Source: Paralichthys olivaceus (lineage: Eukaryota > Chordata > Actinopteri > Pleuronectiformes > Paralichthyidae). From it: a stretch of 64,000 nucleotides of DNA. The notes beneath the pieces were generated by a model, which did not search any database, was not told where the DNA came from, and saw nothing but the letters and a program-made list of their open reading frames with translations. The stretch spans positions 15,419,501 to 15,483,500 of the forward strand of contig NC_091099.1 of NCBI RefSeq assembly GCF_024713975.1, given 5' to 3'. Shown here piece by piece: positions 1 through 12,300 of this stretch. The stretch's first letter is position 1. Every line of letters starts with the position of its first letter. The translations under genes were made by a program, and so were the position numbers.

Positions 1-1643
1 GGGCAGTTCAGCCGATATGGAGGCTGGTGCTGCGCCTTGTAGATCACCAGTTCCTTAAACCTGCTCTTATCAACACACGTCTGAGCTACAAATGCAAAAG
101 CAGAAGGTGATTACACAGTGGTTTTTATGTTAGGGATGAAATAATGCAAGGTTTTCTGTTCCAAAAATTATTCTGATCCTTCTACTCGCACCAGTGCTCC
201 CTTATTCCAAGAACCTGCTATAACCTTAAAAACTGTGTCAGCGATCCCACTGTTCCTAAATAAATGCAACGAATAGATAAAAAACTAATTTGTAACTCTA
301 TAGGATATAGACCAGTTGCAGCATGGTTCAAATCCCGGTTGGGTGGTGGTCTTTCTTTGAGGAGTTTGCATGTTCTTCCTGTGTCTGCATGGGTTTTCTG
401 CAGGTGTCCAAAGACATCCAGATTGGGGGTTGGGTTGATTGGAGACTCTAAACTGACTGTAGGTGCCAACGTGAGAGTGAATGATTGTATGTTGGCTCTG
501 TGATATGCTGGTGACCTGTCCAGGGTGAATTTCTCTCATGTTTGCACAAACACACTCTCACCCAATGGTGCACGGCAGCATCATTACTTCCGGCAGCGGA
601 CATTTAGGTTAAAAAACATTGTGCAGATGATGCCGTTTAGAGTCAAATTTAAAAGTCGAGGCTTACAGACAGTTGGATGACACCACAGCAGCAGTATGGA
701 GATAATTTCTGTTGTTTTATGTTGTTACGTTTGAAGTAGTAACCATTCACTTCAATTGTATTGGATTCGCCTGCAACACTGTTTACCCCCTGAAACTCCC
801 AAAGTGTTTTGTGGACTCAAACACTTCACCCGCCCCTCCATCGACATAGTGGTATGTTGATAATGAGTGATTTTTCATTCTTGGGTGAACTATCGCTTTA
901 AGAAAAGTATTGGGGCAGATGCATTTCTACTTTCCAGGAACAAATACTTACGACGTTCAAATCCCTTTAAATAGTTTCACACAGCAGTGTGTGGTTACAG
1001 ACTCTACAGAAGACTGTGTTCAGAGTTCCAGTGTAGTTCAGGAAACAGAGAGTGTAATGGAGCATGACGGTGATCTTGTTTACTCTCTCACCCTCTGAGC
1101 TGATGTGTGTTTAGTTGAGATAGATAAAAACTTCTGATCTGGTTGAAAGTCACGTTCAGTGCAAACAACAGGACTCAATAGAAAGTTATAAATCAAACTA
1201 ACGCCCCGATAATAATGGACCTGTTGGTCAATATATATATATATATATATATTCAGCGCATGCGCACATCGTGACCACGTGACCAAAACCAACAACCTGC
1301 ACAACTGCTCTCTCTGGTTTTCTCTGACTTAATTTTTAATTTTGACTTTTTTAAGCAGTGTCTATGACACACGGACACTTCCGGGTCCAAAGTACAGGTC
1401 AGGTCCTTGTGTTGCCAAGCGACAGCATGTGACCCTGCGGTTTATTATTATATATAAAGGTCATGACAGAGATTCATGCCTAGAATATATTTTACAGCTA
1501 CGAACACATTCACATGATGTAACTTTAAATCTGTCAGCACATCTGTCCTGTCTGATGGAGTCAGATAAAAAGATCTCACCCTGACAGAGGAGACTCCATG
1601 AGCCGGTGCTCAGCAGCATGAGAGCGGCTACAATCGTCGCCAT
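1..1643 (-). CDS. 5' end of a secreted/membrane Ig-like receptor gene, probably IL-1 receptor family (sigirr/digirr-like), partial
   Basis: Two coding exons are visible. Exon 1 (1580-1643) starts at the ATG at 1643 and encodes a clear signal peptide, MATIVAALMLLSTGSW followed by SLLCQ, ending in phase 1 at a GTGAG donor. Exon 2 (1-85) begins after a TTTGTAG acceptor and, in the matching phase, encodes AQTCVDKSRFKELVIYK and then QHQPPYRLNC, where the window ends. A mature N-terminus with one early Cys, a strand-like stretch and a second Cys in a 'RLNC' context resembles the first Ig domain of IL-1 receptor family proteins. The gene lies downstream of ano9 on the same strand, which is where SIGIRR lies in human; fish SIGIRR relatives with two Ig domains (DIGIRR) are known. 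The exon pairing is seen directly. The family call is inference from about 50 residues plus synteny, and another Ig receptor is possible. Confidence 0.5.
1231..1252. repeat. (TA)n microsatellite
   Basis: About 11 perfect TA units in intron 1 of the IL-1R-like gene, directly next to an NRF1-like palindrome. Confidence 0.9.
1256..1281. promoter_or_regulatory. NRF1-type palindrome plus E-box inside intron 1
   Basis: GCGCATGCGC at 1256-1265 is a perfect NRF1-type palindrome, and CACGTG at 1276-1281 is a USF/MYC-type E-box. CpG-containing palindromes are uncommon in this AT-rich DNA. Their position in the first intron would suit an internal promoter or enhancer, but function is inference. Confidence 0.3.
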
Positions 1644-1830
1644 GAGCCGCAGCTCTGCTCCTCAGGCTCCGTCCTCCGGCGAGAGATGAACTGACACGTG
1701 GATGAGTCTCGTCTCTACATCGCCTCCTCTGACAGTTAATGACAGTTTGGAAACATGAAGCAGAGCTGGTCTGCACCTGGACGGACCTGAAACTCACATT
1801 CCTATTGGCTCCCCCTGGTCACGTGGCGTC
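1644..1830 (-). promoter_or_regulatory. Likely promoter/5' leader of the IL-1R-like gene
   Basis: The stretch upstream of the ATG is GC-richer than the AT-rich spacer beyond it. It carries an inverted CCAAT box (ATTGG at 1804-1808, which reads CCAAT on the gene strand) and a CACGTG E-box at 1820-1825. No TATA box is obvious. Promoter activity is inferred from position and motifs only. Confidence 0.35.
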
Positions 1831-2831
1831 AGCTCTGACTTCCACCTGCGCTGCGGTGAAACTCCTATAATAAAGATTTCACTTGAACATGGTTTATTTC
1901 TGGATTTGAGTAACACATCTCTGTAAATTCACTGTTTATCTACATGCTTGACCCAACGGAACCCCCCTCCCAACTCACACACAATAATAACCAAAGGGCA
2001 CAAGAAAAAGTAGATAAATAAATAAGAATATAATATGGTAATAATAATAAGTTAAGAAAAAATGGGGTTATAAACAGGAATGTGATAATAAATTGTTTGG
2101 GTTCTCTAACATTATACTCTTTTATCCACGGGACAGATATGCTGCACACAAAGATAAGTAAAAGTACAAGGGTCCCTAAAAATGTCAACATAGTGTCAGG
2201 AGCTCCATGTTACCACAGTAAATCAGGCGAGGGGAGCTGATGACATTAAATATTTCACTTTCGACTAATTGTAGTTAAGTTTCTCACTTTGTTTAAACTG
2301 ATGAATAATGCAGGTATAAGTTGTTAATAAAGGGGTTTTAATCATTTAGTCTTAATTTGTAGATAAATAGTAGCATTATGAAGGATTATAACTTTTGTAT
2401 GAAGTGTTAGTAAATGATTTACCTTTAAAAAAGACATGTTACAAGCCCTTCTTAAACGGTAGAGAGTTACCTGTACAAATTGTATATATACACAGACTAT
2501 GCTTTACAGTACAGTGTAGTGTTTCTATGTTTATATATTGTATTCATTTGTACATATACAAACACAGACATATTATATGCATATGAATGTGTGAGTTTAT
2601 ATATACATATACACATTAATATACACACATCTTTTATATTATATGTGTATATACTGTATGTATGCATATATAAATGTGTATATGTGTTTTATTATATGTA
2701 AATATATATGTATATATGTGTATAAGTGTGTGTGTGTGTATTTCCACACTACCAGGAGGAATAGTTTTTTTCAAATGTCATCTATCACACACTTCATAAC
2801 TGCATGACATTTCATAAGGACAAAAGTTTCC
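1831..2831. other. AT-rich intergenic spacer with cryptic TATA/TATG simple sequence
   Basis: This is the spacer between the promoter of the IL-1R-like gene and the 3' end of ano9. From about 2470 to 2745 it is low-complexity DNA built from TATATA, TATACA, TATGTG and a short TG run, with many accidental short ORFs. I see no supported gene. Confidence 0.6.
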
Positions 2832-2837
2832 TTTATT
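2832..2837 (-). terminator. Candidate polyadenylation signal of ano9 (AATAAA on the minus strand)
   Basis: TTTATT on the plus strand reads AATAAA on the gene strand, about 510 bases downstream of the ano9 stop codon. Assignment by position only. Confidence 0.45.
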
Positions 2838-3346
2838 GGTTAATACAAAATATTATAAGGCTAAACATTGTCATGTCTGATTTACAAAAGACTCCATCAG
2901 ATCTGCAGTAATGCAACAATCATCACAGCGTTTCTTACAATATAAGGCAACATGTTAACACACGATCGGTACTGTATTCGCAGTAGCAGTATAAATTATC
3001 TGTAGGCTTTCAATAAAAACACTCACATACAACTCACATATATAGAGATCCAACAGAAAGCTGTCAGTGCATTCCTAGAATAAGAATAATCTCAGATAAG
3101 GTCAGTAAAATCTGTTTCCTTCTGTACACTTGTTCTTTTCAAGAAATATTTTTCTGTATTCAAAGTCCACTTCATGGATGAGAAACCCAATAGCTTAACA
3201 TCTGAATGCAAACGATAAGAGAAAGAGAGAGGCCTCCGTCTGAACTCTTCACAGAGATGATGAATGGCTTTGAAATTGACTCAACACTGATAGTCTGGAC
3301 ACTTAAATGCACGAGGCAAAACTGGAATCCTGTCCACAGGATGCTG

Positions 3347-6300
3347 TCACACTTCAAATGACCTGCAAGGAACAAACGCAAAGATTGGTTAGTTGTATCA
3401 TCTCTGTCAAAGAAACTAAGACCCAAGAAAAGAAAACTGAATATTCAGAATTGAGGAGAATAATTCATGAAAAAATCTGGCATATTTAGGGGTCTAATAC
3501 TTATGTGTGTGCAATGTGGTGAGGCCTTGGTGGAGGATTGTGCTCTACTGAGGGCCATTTTAACAAAATCACAAGAGGCACATGTTACACTGTGTTACGT
3601 CAGTTTGATAACCAGCGGCAAACAGCTGGCACAGCAGTCCAACCACATACTATGTGACACTGACCTGAGTTCCTCCTTCAGTCTGTTGAGTTTATCAAAC
3701 AGTCTGTCGTTCTTGACCTGAATGGGAGCACCCGGCACAAACCAGGCTGCAATGAACTTGCATATGACGACAACATGCTGCAAGCAGAGACGTAACGGTT
3801 AGGAATGCAGTCTTTCATTAAAGGTAACATTGTTATGGTCTGTCTCACTCTTTTGACATATTTGAAACTCAACTCTGATCATCTGAGTTTGAAATAAGAC
3901 AAAGCTGGTCTATTGTGGGGGTGTTGTGAAAACATTTTAAAAAAAAATCATCAGTTCATTTCCAATTATCTCAATGCAAGATGGCTTACTTCAAAGAGGA
4001 TGACAAATGCAAAGCGCACAGCTAATATTAGCCAGAACTGTGGGGTTAAACTGTAGTCCTGGTTACTCCTGTAGTCTTTATAGCTGTGAAGAGAAAAAGA
4101 CAAGAAAGCTGATGTTATTTCCCATTTTGATCTTTAATCTTATTTTTTAAAATATTGACAAGATGCATTCATGGCCATCCAGAAAGAGGTCTGTGATCAG
4201 GTAACAGTGGGGGTGAGAAGAATCACAGCTTTCAAATCTATTGTTAGTTATAAATTATATGTTTTGACTTTGGCTAACTGCAAACAAACTGTCAGCATTT
4301 TACCGTTGGAGGCTCTTAGGCTGTAATTAACAAATACATTTAAAACAGAACAAACCTGCAGGACGAGACATTTAAACCGTTAGGAGTGGTCATCTGATAG
4401 GCTGAAAACTCATTGCGTATGATCTGGTCATCCATTCGTGCAATGGAGAGAGTGTTGTTGATGTAGCCAGCCATGCAGCTTGAAAAGAAAAAAAGAAGAG
4501 TGTATTCAAAGAATGTGTTGCTCACAATATGAGAAAACAACTTCTAAAAAGAATACACATCTCACTCAATATCTGTGGCTGTGCTATTAGCACATGGGCC
4601 AAAGTAGTAATGGTACACCAGTCGAGGGACGAAGTTCGAGGACACGCCGATGACCAACCCATTAGCAATGACGGCTAAGACCCCGATAGCCTCCAACACG
4701 TCTATCCACACACCTGAGGGAAAAACATGCAAACAAGACATCAAGGTGATTTACTTTATGACGTGACTGATGTGATCTAATTAGGCAATGTTGTAAATAA
4801 CTAGGAAAATCTAAAGTACTAACAAGGTAAATTAATAACCTTGGTTGCTATATCAGCTACCTACTTTGTAACTTTGTAACTACCTACTTTGCACTACAAT
4901 CAACCACAACTACCTCCTCTTGCACATCTCTTTGCACTATTTTGTATAGATTTTAACGTCCTGTAAACATGCTTATTTTATTGTTATATTTTATTTCTTT
5001 TTTCACTAAATGCACCTTTCAGTGGTAGCTGCTGTAATTTCGCCATGCTTCATTGTGTGATGACATTAAAGGCATTCTATTCTATTCTATATTAGTGTAG
5101 ATGAAATACAACGATATTAAGTCCTTTTTTTAATAAGGCACTCACATTTCTGGTAATGTGTAAAAATAAGAAAGACCCCAGAGACACATTGGAAGATGGA
5201 TTTCAAGAACTTGTAAATATGAAGCTGTGTTTCAAAATGTTAAAAAGATAAAATAGCTGGATGACAAATTATTGTATATCATATGTATATCATATTGAAA
5301 AACTGGAAAAATGAGGAAACACACATATATATACATTGATATACATGAAGGTGAAAATACACACATTGTGTCAGCAGATAATATATAATATATATGACCA
5401 CACATGATAATTGTGGATGAGGGATTCAAACAGGTTCAAATCATGAAATGTGATTTCTTAAGGAAAGACTGATGATGTCATATCTTGAAATATGGTATTC
5501 AGACCATTTACACACAAAAAAGGATTAAACTGTTCTTTTACTGCCATAGTGCTGACTAAGAGTTACAAACGTTCATCAGTGATCCTCACCAATATCGTTG
5601 GTTTTCTTGGGGACCAGTCTCCGCTCCAGAGTGACCATCTTAATTGCGTCCAAGCGTATCTCAATGATATTATTAATCAGGGCTAGAAGAGGAGCGAGAG
5701 GAAACGCTGCCACAAATATGGTGGTAAAGCTGAACTGGATCACTGAGGAGAGAGCGAAGACAAACAGTATTATTTATTACATCAACTGTTTTTGTTCTGA
5801 AGCTTTCTGCAGAGTACAGACCTATTTCCAGGAACTCATTGAACAAACTGAAGGAGTTGACATCATTGAGTCGGTAGTTGCTGACCCAGTCTCGAAGCTT
5901 GCAAAAATCACACATCTCAGCACCGTAGTTGTCCTCTGATTCGTTTTTCAGGTAACAGTGAGCACATTTCCTCTGCAGCTTCCGGGTTTTTCTCCTTTTG
6001 AACCACCTGCAGAACCAGCTGATACACAAAACAAACAACTGTAACAGCGTGGAATGTAACCTTAAGAAAATAATTGTCACGTTGGACATGTACATTATTT
6101 AGCAAAAATATGCTTTATACTCACGGGCCAGTGAACTCCATCACGTTGCTAATGGTTTGCTTGAGAACCATTATAATGGCCATTTGGATGAACAAGTCTG
6201 TGAGACATCCACTCGGGTGACACTGCACAAAAGAGAAGGAAATGTTAGGAATTGAATCAGATACAATATCACTGCGTCTAAAAGTTCATGGGAAAATTAA

Positions 6301-9300
6301 ATATTTACTCATGAAATGCAGTTTTAAGTGTGATAGAGACGTTCACTCACTTCCTCAAGCCTCCATTTCCCTGCGATTCGTACATAACCACCAGGATGAC
6401 CATTTATCCTGGTGGGAAAGTCACAAAAACAAGGGATTATCATGCTGCTCTGGTAACACAGTGACACAGTATGAGCCACGACATTAAAACCTACAGATGC
6501 CAAGATTTGATCGTCAGATCCTTTAAATCCTGTAAGTTGCAGGTGGGGACTCCATGGACAGGACCTGTTTCTCTTACAGATGTTCAATTGAATTGAAATC
6601 TTGAGGAGTTTAGACTCTTAGTCATGTTCCTAAAACAATGTTTGCAGTGTAGGAGCCATGTCCACTTCAGTTTAGTCTGATTCGTTTCTATGTTAGTGTT
6701 TGAATAGAGGATAATGCTATGTTTCTATTGTTTTAGTTTGTTAAAATACATTTAGAATGTTATAGCTTACAACAGAGGATGTGCTGTAATGTAGTTAGGT
6801 GCGCAAAATGATTATTGGAAAGCGAAAGTGTGGATCGACACAAGTTTATAGCACCAGGTCATAAAGACCTGGGGACTCACACTGTCTGTGGCTGTGCAGT
6901 CCCATACTTGTTAAACTGTGATGTGCGTGTGTGTTCTGGCAGCTTTGCATCACAGCCATCAGCCCACACCTGAGGGATGAGATCACACCTTTGACCACTT
7001 TTGTCTTGTTGTTTTATTAAGTAGTTCCAGTTAGTCACACAGTTCCTCATGATTACACATTTTGCTTAACACATCAACTGCTAGAAGTGATTGTTCACTT
7101 GATGCCTAATATATAGTATCCCATAGGTCAGTGGTCAGTGGTTTTGACATTGTGGCTGAACTCTAATATTGAAATATTCAAGTTCTCACCTGCCGAGGAA
7201 AAAGGCCACGTAGAAGAGCGAGGAGAAGTAGGTGAAGAACTGGAAGGTGAACATCTTGAGAGTGAAACTCTTCTCTGTGGCAGTGAATGATCTGGTTTCC
7301 TCTGGTAAAGACAGACCTCAGGTCAGTGTGTTAGCATGCCTGCATTTCACTATTTGGCCAGTGGAGGGCACAATGTCCCAAAGTAAACAGAAGCCCTATT
7401 ACAGTTTCAGTCTCACCTAAACCTCCTCTAGTTCCTCAGTTAACATCTGATTTAACCTAAATATGTATCCAGAATTGCATATTTAGTACATACATTATTG
7501 TAATATGATAAGATGTTTGCATTTTTAAATCTAATAATCTATGAAGTAAAATCTGAGGTTGTTTTTTTAAATGAATTTAATTTCTACAGTCATATTTATA
7601 AAATCCAGTTGAGCTTGACGCGCTTCACTCCACCAAATAGAGCTTTTTCACACATGCATCTGCCTTGTAATAGAAGGTACAGCACATGTGTATCTGATAC
7701 CTTCAGTGACAGTATCATTATAATCACATGCACCAGTTCCAGGGCTCTGATATGAGGCATTTAGACTCAATATGCTTCTCCTGCCATGGCAAGTCAAACG
7801 ATCTGCTTTCAGTGGGTCCAAGGCAAAAATACACCATGGACCACAACCACACAGGATACAGAGGAGCTGAGATATACTCCACATGACAAAATAATACAGA
7901 GCCCTGTGTTTGTATCGTCTTCTGCCTCAGACTCTTTCTTCATATGTACGTATCTTCTTGAATGACTTTTGTCCTGACATGTCTCATCTGACCTGTAGCT
8001 GTGTGTTTCCCTGCTCTGAATATCACCTGAGCTTTTATGCATCTTTACAACTACTCCGATATGGTGGCCCAGTTCCAATGTCCACCCACGCCCTGAGCAA
8101 CGCCCTCATAATGCACAATAAAGACACTGTGTAAGTCAAATTGTTACCAGCAGCTCTTTCTTGAGTGTGTATGTCGATGATTTTGAGTTGAGGGACTGAA
8201 CAGACGACAGCTTTCAGTCTCTCTCCTCATCATTTGTGTTGTCAAGCTGCTACTGTGTATTAGAAGCTATTTCCCTGTGTAAACCTGTTGCTAGGCTGTG
8301 TTATCTGTCTCTGATCTGCTTTCTGTCTGATTACCTGCCGTACTGCTGCAGCACTCATTTGTTTTCTTCACTCCCCACGCACTGACAACTGCTACTGGTG
8401 ATTAAACTATTGCTCATTTAACGTTTAACATCCTTCTATATCAAAAGCTGTAGGCCTACGTCACAGGATATTTTAGAGCTAATGTTTAATCATTCCTGAA
8501 CAAAGCACAGCTCAACAGCCTTCATTTCAAATATGAAACTGAACGTGAACAAACCTATGTCACACAGCTTCATGGCCACAATCCTGTTTATCTGCAAAGA
8601 CAAAGTCGAGGTCAGAGCAGGGCAAGTGTTACAGCGACGGCACAGACGCACATTAAGAGACCTGTGTACCCGTGTCATGACAGTGATGATGAGGTAATGG
8701 AGGACGGCGCCCAGCATCATCGCTGCACTGTTGGAATGGGTGCTCAGGAACTCCCATGATCCCTCAGCCAATAGTACAGCTGCAATCACCCTGAAAACCA
8801 CCAAGGCGTGTGTCAGGCCGATGATCACCAGTATCTGTGGACACAGTAACAGGCATTGGTCACGCTGTACTTGTGTTGGCTTCCAAGGATCTTGATGACA
8901 GAAATGTGGTATATTCAGAGGACAGACACCTATGGGTGTGTGAAACCTGGTTGGGCCTTGGCAGAGGTATAATAGCCAATCTAGTTTTACCTGAAACTTG
9001 AACCATACTGTAACCTGATTCTTATCTTTATCGCAGTTCAAATGTTATTGTAAACTTAGTAAAAACAAGGGTTTTCTACCAGCATAAAATATGTATATAG
9101 CGTCAAAACAGCAAGTCACCCACCATGACTGTGACACAGATCATAACCAACGTGGTGCGCAGGTAGGAGTGCTTGTACTTCTTGGGTTCACAGCTTGCGT
9201 TGTTCACAATTTCTAGGATTAGTTCCTCCTATAATTTATTTCAAAAGAGAAGAAACACACACACAGCCTTGAATTCCACATTGAGTACTGACCAGGTTTG

Positions 9301-12300
9301 ACTGAAATATGCTGCAATGTATAAAAGTTATCATACCTCCTCCTCACACCAGTCAGACACTTTCCATTCACACACATAGGAAGCTCGATGCCTCTTCCAA
9401 AATTCCAAAAACAGTGTTGCTGTGAAAAACAGGGATTTACACTGAGTTACCAGATTATAGGCTAAACTAAGATAAAACGAATGCAGTCTAACACAGCAGC
9501 TACTCGATAACCTACATAAAGTCTATAATGTTCAGGTTTTATAGAAAGTTAGTAATTTCAACTTTATGGTCATTTAGTTGGTGATATTGATTTGATTTTC
9601 ACCCCATTTATATCAGTGAGGAGAGTGATGAGAAACACTAGTACTTTTACTGTTCATACTTTAAGTATATTTAAAAGTAAATATAAACTTACATTTAGTC
9701 AAGCAGAAAGTAAACGTGGTACTTTTACTTTGGTACACTTTTGTCTTTTATTTGTACATTTACTTCCTCCACCACTGGTAAGTTAAATTACAGAAACACA
9801 GCTGTATTACGGGATATTTGGGAGGTTTTTTGAATTAATCTGTCAATTAATGTATGAAAATATTACATACGTCTGTAAGAAAAATACAGGGTTAGTCAAA
9901 AATTGTAGAGTGCTTTAACAAAGTAGACACAAATTTACAGTCAAATGAGATTCAGTTTCCTTATAGTGTAGGTTACATGTTACATGAGGATTCTTGTTAA
10001 AAATAGAAAATTGACTAACAGCAAAAGTGCAGGAACTGACGCTACTTCTGTGGTCAGACTGTAAACTGATTCTTTGATGGAGAATTGCATCATGTGAGAT
10101 TTTTGATCTTTTGTTCAGATAAATTATCAGATAATACCTATTGTTTTTTAACATTTATTGCAGGGGGCTTCCATTCAGTTGGCCTGATTCCTTCCTGTCA
10201 TATAAGTGTTCCACATTTCTGTCCCTGGTGAATTCTTTTTTTTCACACAAATCCCTCATTGAATCTCTTTCTTCATCACTTTTCTTTGGATATGCCAGGG
10301 GCAGTACTCCAATGCAAATCAACTCTGCTAAAGTAAATCATCATTACCTAAATCCTTTTTTTTCATGAATTATCATGAGAAGAAGTTTCAAAACAGGCCG
10401 TTAACATTTAAAACTCCAATAAACGCTCAGGGGAGTAATGTGACACCATTGATCTTAACACTCTCATCAATAGACTAACACAGTGCGTCAGCATATGTCT
10501 TATCTTTATTATCTTTCAGAAAGAGACATTTCTGTTTCCACTGGAAATAACATCTGATGTGCGGGGCAGCCACAAGGTTCTATTCTTGGTCCCATCCTAT
10601 TTTTGCCGCACATGCTCCCATAAGGAAACGTCATCAGCCACTTTAATGGGATATCCTATCATTCCTATGCCGATGACACCCAAATCTACCTGTCTTCTAA
10701 GCCAGACAATGTCAGACACCTGCGTGTCCTCATAGAGTGCCATTAAGGAATGGATGTCTCTCACCTTCCTTCAGTTAAATTCAAACAAAACAGAAATAAT
10801 AATCTTCTGTCCCGGATAGCTAGCAGGCAAACTCCTATCACCTCTCTCTCTCCTCTTTACCACCCACCTCCCACCACCCATTTTTTTGCTCAAGCCAACC
10901 GGTCGAGGCAGATGGCAGCCCACACTGAGTCTGGTTTTGCTGGTGGTTTCTTCACAGTCAAAGTGCTGCTCATTGTGGGAACTATTGGGTTATCCTATAC
11001 ATTTTAAGGTCTTGACCTTATAATGTATTGATTTGGCCCTAAAACCTTTTATTTTAATTCATTTATCTTTTTCCCACAAATTTTTTTGTGAGCCACTTTG
11101 TAACCTTTTTTAGATTATTGCCATACAAATCAAGTTATTAATATTATTATTATTATTATTTGTTCTTATAGACGACTGCTCAAGCACCCCCACCCAACGC
11201 CAGATGGCCAGGGCTGATTAAGATATGAGTAGCCAGGACAAGTAGGTGCTCTCAGTGATGTGGCATCTCCTTGGCAGCACTTTCCTCAGTGATCAGAAAA
11301 AATCCAGGCAGTTGAATAAAATGCATTTAAGGCTGATAATAGACTTGTTTGTGCAAGTTGTCCTGTGCAGCCAAAAATCAGAATTGGAGAGGAGTTCTGC
11401 AGCCTGATTTTCTGTTATCTTTGTTAAATGCGCCCATCACGCGGATTTTGAAGGCTGAGATGAATCCATTAAATTCTCTTGAGCAAGGATCTGGATGCAG
11501 ACGATACATTATAATTTTAACAGTATAGACATACAGAAACACAAAACTCACCCCACACAGCCATGAACATCGCAAAAAGCACAGTGCCGTTATTATCGAA
11601 CAGCTGGCTCACCTGTAGAGAAACGTGAGCAGCAGTGAGCACAGACAGACACGTGAACCATTCAGCTGTCTAACAGGAAATGCACTGATGTACCTTGGCA
11701 TATGTGCAGGTGTCGGAGAGATGCCAAACTTTGCATCGTTTGTCACAAAGTGGACACATGACTATGTCAGCCTCGCACACCTCCTTTCTACAACACAGTG
11801 AAAACTTCAGTGCAAACAGTAAATAAATATTTATAGCACTTTTCTAGTCTTAGTGACCAGTGTTACTACACAAACATTCATACAACGCAAATATATGCTG
11901 CACATTTCTATCACAATATACAATTAGATGTCTGTTCAATATCTCGCCCTTCAGCATGCAGACTGGAGGAGATCAAACCACCGGCCTTCAGGTTAGTGGA
12001 CAACCCGCTCCATCTCCTGGGCCACAGCTGCCTCCAAGCACTCTTTATGAACACAGATACCATGGGGGTGTGGAGAAACTTACATGAGGGGGGAGCTGTT
12101 GAAGTAGGCGAGGCCATAGAGGAAGACGATCACCCCGATGGCGGCAGGAGGGATGAGCAGGTACGTGTACCAGCCCAACCACAGGTAGTACAGGGCCACC
12201 TTCTCCCCAAAGTAGTTCCTGACATGAGCACGTACACACACACAGAGACACAGATAATGTGGTGCTGATGAGCCAAAATATAAAGTGTTTTGTTATCTGT

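Noticed and set aside
8490..9041. 183-codon minus-strand frame around 8.5-9.0 kb as a separate gene
   Set aside because: It contains ano9 exons 13 and 14 with their intron read through. The spliced model explains it fully.
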